Assembly: GCA_900543155.1 (NCBI GenBank)
Contig: UQQN01000073.1
Span: forward strand, 1-11,937
From: an uncultured Prevotella sp.
GTDB lineage: Bacteria; Bacteroidota; Bacteroidia; Bacteroidales; Bacteroidaceae
Length of the DNA: 11,937 nt
Direction: 5' to 3'
The position numbers and the translations under genes were made by a program. Shown in pieces: positions 8,042 to 11,937 of the stretch. Under the pieces are notes generated by a model. The model did not search any database. It saw nothing but the letters and a program-made list of their open reading frames with translations, and had not been told where the DNA came from. How positions within the stretch are numbered: position 1 is the first letter of the stretch; every line of letters starts with the position of its first letter.

Positions 8042-8387
8042 GTAAAGATACAACATTCGTTTTTGCTGTTATCTGTCATTGGCAGATATTGTCAGGCATT
8101 CATTCATAGCTTGCTTAGTTTTCAATCAGAATTTGCTATGAATTTGTTCATTCTCCGTTTTTCTCTGTTCGCGAAGCGAGAAACAGTAATTTCACATCAA
8201 ATTCAGAACAAAAGCAAATGCCGAAATTATTACGAACACAATTCATTAAAAGCTGCTCTCTTTGTAATTGAAAATCAGAAAGATAAGATGAAAAAACGTG
8301 TCTGGGGATACGTTTTAAGCATGTTTCAAAACAATGGTTGTAACAGAAACTTAACACATTTGTAATTTCTTGCCAACATTCAGCCCG
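8042..8387. other. Non-coding stretch between the GH84 terminator and the phosphate operon promoter
   Basis: About 345 bases hold no gene I can support. Three small inverted repeats are visible: ATCTG/CAGAT at 8071-8087, a C/G-rich hairpin at 8165-8186 (CTGTTCGC, loop GAA, GCGA then ACAG after a 3-base bulge), and the 9-bp repeat at 8293-8316 listed separately. The rest is A/T-rich. It could hold regulatory sites for the phosphate genes or an unrecognised small RNA; neither is shown. Confidence 0.5.
8293..8316. repeat. Inverted repeat upstream of the phosphate operon promoter
   Basis: AAAACGTGT (8293-8301) pairs with ATACGTTTT (8308-8316): eight Watson-Crick pairs plus one G-U around the loop CTGGGG. 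It is centred about 87 bases upstream of the -7 element at 8388. It could be an operator or a hairpin on a passing transcript. There is no T-run beyond the stem, so terminator function is doubtful. Confidence 0.35.
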
Positions 8388-8395
8388 TACTTTTG
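8388..8395 (+). promoter_or_regulatory. -7 element of the phosphate-uptake operon promoter
   Basis: TACTTTTG matches TAnnTTTG exactly. The nearest upstream TTTG (8359-8362) is 25 bases away and the next TTG (8370-8372) only 15, both outside the usual spacing. The -33 part is therefore poor and an activator may be needed. Transcription from near 8401 gives a leader of about 30 bases. It also excludes the in-frame TTG at 8370 as a start codon. Confidence 0.65.
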
Positions 8396-8432
8396 CACTC
8401 GAAAAAGAATAAATAACCCAAAATACAACAGT

Positions 8433-10697
8433 ATGGAATGGATGTTTTTAGGAATGGTGATATTCCTATTCGTTCTCGCAGCGTTCGACCTCTGGGTAGG
8501 TGTTAGTAACGATGCGGTAAACTTTTTAAATTCGGCGATAGGTTCGCGTGCGGCAAAGTTTAGATCGCTTGTGATCATTGCCGGTATTGGTGTGTTCTGC
8601 GGTTGCGTTTTGAGCAACGGCATGATGGATATTGCCCGACACGGCATCTTCACACCGCAGTATTTCAGTTTTGAAGATGTAATGTACATTTACCTTGCAG
8701 TGATGGTAACCGACATAGTGCTGCTCGACATCTTTAATTCGTTTGGTATGCCTACATCAACCACTGTGTCGATGGTGTTTGAGTTGCTTGGTGCAGCCTT
8801 TGCCTTTACCATGTTAAAAATGGCAGGTGGCGATTCAACCTTGGTTATGGCAGACTATCTTAACACCTCAAAAGCGCTCGAGGTGATTATGGGTATCTTC
8901 CTCAGTGTGCCCATTGCCTTTGTGTTTGGTGCTTTGGTGCAATACCTCACACGTATAATCTTTACGTTTAGCATTGCTAAAAATATTCGTTACAAAATCG
9001 GTATTTTTGGTGGTATTGCCATCACAGCAATTCTTTATTTTATGCTGTTCAAGGGCGTAAAGAACCTCTCGTTTATGAGTGGTGATGTAAAGGATTATTT
9101 GCACACCCACATTCTTACTATCTTGGGCTGCGTGTTTGTGGTATCAACTATCTTGATGCAGTTGCTTCATGCCATGAAGGTAAATGTGTTCCGTGTAATT
9201 GTACTTATCGGTACATTTGCTTTGGCAACCGCCTTTGCAGGTAACGACCTTGTGAACTTTATTGGTGTGCCCTTGGCAGGTTTCTCATCTTACAACGATT
9301 TTGTAGCTAATGGTGCAGGCTTCACCCCCGACACTTTCATGATGTCGTCGCTTGCCGAGTCTGCTCATACTCCTATTATTTTCCTTGCTGCTGCAGGTCT
9401 TATCATGGTATTTGCTTTAGCAACCTCTAAGAAGGCACGTAAGGTAACAGAAACAGAGGTAGGATTGTCGCGCAAGAACGAGGGTGACGAAATGTTTGGT
9501 TCGTCAAAGGTAGCCCGTAGTTTGGTGCGTTGGGGTAATTCAATAGGCAATGTAGTCGCTTCCATAACTCCTACTTCAGTATCGCGTTTTGTGGATAGCC
9601 GTTTCCAGGTGCCAGAATCAGCCCAAGGAAATGAAGCAGCATACGACATGTGTCGTGCTTCGGTAAACTTGGTAATGTCTTCATTGCTTATTGCTTTGGG
9701 CACATCGCTCAAACTTCCGCTTTCAACTACCTTCGTTACCTTTATGGTGGCTATGGGTTCTTCGCTCGCTGACCGTGCCTGGAGCCGTGAGAGTGCAGTA
9801 TTCCGCATTACAGGTGTGCTCACCGTCATTGGTGGATGGTTTATTACTGCAGGTGTGGCATTTAGTGCTTGTTTTGTGGTAGCTATGTTGATGAACTTTG
9901 GTGGTGTGGTAGCTGTAGTAATTATTGTGGTTGCTGGCATCTACAGCATCATTCACAGCCAACAGCGTTTTGCTCGCAAACAAAAGGAGGCACAAGATGG
10001 TGGCGATGTCCTCTTCCAGCAAATGCTTGCTGAGAAAGATCGCAAGACTGTTATCTCTATGCTTACGCGCCACATAAACATGAGTATCGCCAATATGCTG
10101 CGCAGTTATGCCGAAGCCCTTACCTCATGTACCGATGGTTTGTTGCACGAACAGTTGCGCCCCTTGCGCCATACATTGCGAAAACTTACAGGCGAGAAAC
10201 GTGAACTTAAGAGCATTCGTCGTCGTGAAACCATTTGCTTGCGTCGTGTGTATCCGCCTTTGGTAGGTGTGCGTCTTAGCACAAGTTTCCACCTTATTCA
10301 TAATTCATTGCGTCAGCAGCTTTATGGACTTATTCGTATAGCTGAACCTGCTCGCGAACATGTGGACAATCATTTTAGTCCTATTGATGGTGAAACGGCT
10401 GAACGCTTCTGCCACTTGCGTAATGCTGTGACCGATTTGATGGCACAAATTGCCGACAATATGCAGCACCAACGCACACAAGATAATGATGCCTTGGTAG
10501 ATCGTTGCACTGAGCTCGAGGCAAAGGCTGTTGATTTTAATGAACATGTGGCTGTGAGCATTCAGGCAGAGAATAGTAATCTTAACTCGCTCACATTGAT
10601 GCTTCACATTGGTCAAGAAATTCAGCAAATCACTATTGAGCTTCGTGAACTCTTGAAGACCACTAAAACTTATCGCGAGCAATTACCGCAGTTATGA
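8433..10697 (+). CDS. PiT-family inorganic phosphate transporter with fused PhoU-like C-terminal domain
   Basis: The 754-residue inner-membrane protein should import phosphate with a cation. PiT (PHO4) proteins carry an inverted duplication, and both copies are visible. VGVSNDAVNFLNSAIGS (22-38) and AGNDLVNFIGVPLAG (269-283) are the two Asn-Asp signature helices. MPTSTTVSMVFELLGA (106-121) and LPLSTTFVTFMVAMGS (428-443) are the paired P-x-S-T-T motifs. Around ten hydrophobic segments lie between 4 and 508. A soluble loop of about 70 residues (331-400) separates the halves. Residues about 510-754 are polar and helical, resembling PhoU/DUF47 regulators that are often separate genes next to PiT. 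The frame is open up to a TTG at 8370, but that lies upstream of the predicted transcription start. The ATG at 8433 leads straight into the first helix. The stop overlaps the porin start by ATGA. Confidence 0.93.
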   Translation: MEWMFLGMVIFLFVLAAFDLWVGVSNDAVNFLNSAIGSRAAKFRSLVIIAGIGVFCGCVLSNGMMDIARHGIFTPQYFSFEDVMYIYLAVMVTDIVLLDIFNSFGMPTSTTVSMVFELLGAAFAFTMLKMAGGDSTLVMADYLNTSKALEVIMGIFLSVPIAFVFGALVQYLTRIIFTFSIAKNIRYKIGIFGGIAITAILYFMLFKGVKNLSFMSGDVKDYLHTHILTILGCVFVVSTILMQLLHAMKVNVFRVIVLIGTFALATAFAGNDLVNFIGVPLAGFSSYNDFVANGAGFTPDTFMMSSLAESAHTPIIFLAAAGLIMVFALATSKKARKVTETEVGLSRKNEGDEMFGSSKVARSLVRWGNSIGNVVASITPTSVSRFVDSRFQVPESAQGNEAAYDMCRASVNLVMSSLLIALGTSLKLPLSTTFVTFMVAMGSSLADRAWSRESAVFRITGVLTVIGGWFITAGVAFSACFVVAMLMNFGGVVAVVIIVVAGIYSIIHSQQRFARKQKEAQDGGDVLFQQMLAEKDRKTVISMLTRHINMSIANMLRSYAEALTSCTDGLLHEQLRPLRHTLRKLTGEKRELKSIRRRETICLRRVYPPLVGVRLSTSFHLIHNSLRQQLYGLIRIAEPAREHVDNHFSPIDGETAERFCHLRNAVTDLMAQIADNMQHQRTQDNDALVDRCTELEAKAVDFNEHVAVSIQAENSNLNSLTLMLHIGQEIQQITIELRELLKTTKTYREQLPQL

Positions 10698-11722
10698 AAC
10701 AAGCATTGATTATTTCGCCCCTGTTATGGGCAGCTTGCACCCTTGGTGCTTGGGCACAGAGCGACAGCAGTGCCGTGACTAAAAACAACGCTAAAAGTTG
10801 GTTGCCTAAGATAAGTGGTACGGTTCGTGCCAAGGCAGAATATCAAACGAATGAGCGCGAAGGTCGATTTGAGGTACGTACAGCACGTGTGGCTCTCGAT
10901 GGTTTTGTGACACCATGGGTAGATTACAAGGCAGAGATTGACCTTTCGGACGAAGGTAAAATAAAAATGCTCGATGCCTATGCTGGGGTATTGCCAGCAA
11001 AAGGGTTAAACCTTCGACTCGGACAGATGCGTGTGCCTTTTAGTATTGATGCGCATCGCTCACCGCACAAGCAGTATTTTGCTAACCGCTCTTTCATTGC
11101 CAAACAAGTAGGTAATGTGCGCGATGTAGGTTTTTATGCTGGCTACTCGCGTAAGGGGTGGGTGGCTGAGGCGGGTGCCTTCAATGGTTCGGGGTTGACA
11201 AACCAAAAGGACTATTGGACTAAGACATTCAATTTCTCTGCCAAATTGCAATATGTAACCCCCGTGGGCTTGACACTGCAAGCCTCTGTGCAAAAGATAT
11301 CGCCTTCGGGCTTCAATACTTATCTTTATGATGGAGGTGTGACCTATCAAGCAGGTCGTTTCACCGTAGAGGCTGAATATTTGCGTAAGCATTACGCGCA
11401 TGATGCGTTTAACGATGTCGACGCGATGGATGCTTTTATCTGTTACGATCAACCCTTGCCCAAGGTATTCCGTAAAATGAGTTTCTTGTGTCGATATGAC
11501 TTTATGACGAATCATTCTGATGGTTCGGTCGACGATCAGGGAAAACTGAAGCTTACAGATGCCAAGCGTCAGCGTCTGACGGGTGGTATCACCTTGAGCA
11601 TGGCAAAGAAAATGGATGCAGACATCCGTTTAAACTACGAAAAATACTTCTACCACGACATTTCACTTGCCAAACCTTCAGAGCGTGACAAGGCAGTGGT
11701 AGAGTTAGTAGTGCATTTCTAA
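10694..11722 (+). CDS. Phosphate-selective porin of the OprO/OprP family
   Basis: The 342-residue outer-membrane beta-barrel has a signal peptide (1-21, AWA before Gln22). LWAAC at 11-15 loosely resembles a lipobox, but cleavage at AWA is more likely. Family hallmarks are the paired strand motifs FEVRTARVALDG (59-70) and VDYKAEIDLS (76-85), LRLGQMRVPFS (107-117) and NVRDVGFYAGY (141-151). Alternating polar/hydrophobic strands follow, and the chain ends in a terminal Phe (VVELVVHF), as outer-membrane barrels do for BAM recognition. It is shorter than Pseudomonas OprP (about 440 residues), as many Bacteroidota members are. Its ATG overlaps the PiT stop (ATGA), pointing to translational coupling and a joint role: porin across the outer membrane, PiT across the inner. 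Phosphate selectivity is inferred from family and partner; some members pass other anions such as polyphosphate. Confidence 0.88.
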   Translation: MKQALIISPLLWAACTLGAWAQSDSSAVTKNNAKSWLPKISGTVRAKAEYQTNEREGRFEVRTARVALDGFVTPWVDYKAEIDLSDEGKIKMLDAYAGVLPAKGLNLRLGQMRVPFSIDAHRSPHKQYFANRSFIAKQVGNVRDVGFYAGYSRKGWVAEAGAFNGSGLTNQKDYWTKTFNFSAKLQYVTPVGLTLQASVQKISPSGFNTYLYDGGVTYQAGRFTVEAEYLRKHYAHDAFNDVDAMDAFICYDQPLPKVFRKMSFLCRYDFMTNHSDGSVDDQGKLKLTDAKRQRLTGGITLSMAKKMDADIRLNYEKYFYHDISLAKPSERDKAVVELVVHF

Positions 11723-11760
11723 AATAATTGTTGTTGAATAGTATAGAAAGGTAGTAACTG

Positions 11761-11795
11761 AAGGGAGTGGTTTGCTCAGGCAAATCGCTCCTTTT
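11761..11795 (+). terminator. Rho-independent terminator of the phosphate operon
   Basis: AAGGGAGTGGTTTGC (11761-11775) pairs with GCAAATCGCTCCTTT (11780-11794) with three G-U pairs around the tetraloop TCAG. A T-run (11792-11795) overlaps and follows the stem. It lies 38 bases after the porin stop codon. Confidence 0.82.
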
Positions 11796-11802
11796 ATGTG
11801 TA

Positions 11803-11834
11803 GTAAAAACACCTTACCTAACGGGTAGGGTGTT
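11803..11834 (-). terminator. Terminator-like hairpin oriented for a leftward gene beyond the right edge
   Basis: AACACCTTACC (11808-11818) pairs with GGTAGGGTGTT (11824-11834) with one G-U pair and a 5-base loop. On the + strand the stem is followed by CAAAA, which is unsuitable. On the minus strand it runs into TTTTTACTA (the A-run at about 11805-11809), a proper U-tract. This implies a convergent gene entering from the right, whose end may lie in 11835-11937. Confidence 0.6.
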
Positions 11835-11937
11835 CAAAATCCGTAATTATTTTCTGCATGGTTTTGATAAAAAAATGATATCGTAAATAGTTGAAATTCA
11901 ACAATAATAAACGCAGAAAACTCCTCAATTCGTGTAT

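Noticed and set aside
8003..8365. 120-codon open frame on the + strand in the gap before the phosphate operon
   Set aside because: Its ATG lies inside the stem of the GH84 terminator, the composition is that of A/T-rich non-coding DNA, no family is recognised and there is no promoter for it. The 25-codon internal version starting at 8288 has no support either.
8370..8432. In-frame N-terminal extension of the PiT transporter from a TTG codon
   Set aside because: The TAnnTTTG promoter element at 8388-8395 lies within it, so the transcript would not include the TTG. The extension is polar and non-conserved in character, and the ATG at 8433 leads directly into the first membrane helix.
9365..9940. 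191-codon open frame on the minus strand
   Set aside because: It is antisense to the conserved second half of the PiT transporter and its Thr/Ile/Pro-rich product is typical of a shadow frame.
11861..11903. GTTGAA-A-TTCAAC palindrome near the right edge
   Set aside because: It is short and A/T-rich, with no clear promoter or gene beside it to give it meaning.

Overview
The window looks like chromosomal DNA of a Bacteroidota bacterium, most likely order Bacteroidales and perhaps a Prevotella-like gut or oral species. Four matches to the Bacteroidota -7 promoter element TAnnTTTG lie upstream of genes. No Shine-Dalgarno-type sites stand out. The secreted proteins include a GH29 fucosidase, a GH84 hexosaminidase, a GEVED-type protein and type IX secretion-like C-terminal tails. 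The genus-level placement is inference. No mobile element, CRISPR array, tRNA or rRNA was seen. All six complete genes lie on the + strand.

Left part (1-4360). A 218-base leader carries a clear promoter and then a small cytoplasmic alpha/beta-hydrolase of the YqiA/UPF0227 esterase type. It is followed by a secreted GH29 alpha-L-fucosidase with a C-terminal discoidin-like (F5/8 type C) domain. Next is a 576-residue secreted multidomain protein with a carbohydrate-binding-like N-terminal domain, a GEVED-like domain and a sorting-tail-like C-terminus. A strong intrinsic terminator closes this block.

Middle part (4361-8041). A separate promoter drives a large secreted GH84 beta-N-acetylglucosaminidase. 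It has an N-terminal GH20b-like domain, the catalytic Asp-Asp pair, several beta-sandwich modules and a sorting-tail-like end, and it is closed by an 18-bp terminator hairpin. Fucosidase, GEVED protein and GH84 enzyme together suggest a small set for trimming fucose and GlcNAc from host-type glycans such as mucin or N-glycans. No SusC/SusD pair is present in the window.

Right part (8042-11937). About 345 non-coding bases with small inverted repeats precede a promoter and a two-gene phosphate-uptake operon. The first gene is a PiT-family inner-membrane transporter with a fused PhoU-like cytoplasmic tail. It overlaps by ATGA the second gene, a phosphate-selective porin of the OprO/OprP type. 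Together they would carry phosphate across both membranes. A + strand terminator follows. A second hairpin is oriented as a terminator for a leftward gene that would lie mostly beyond the right edge.

Nothing in the window is clearly a new biological system. The least understood piece is the GEVED protein between the two glycosidases.
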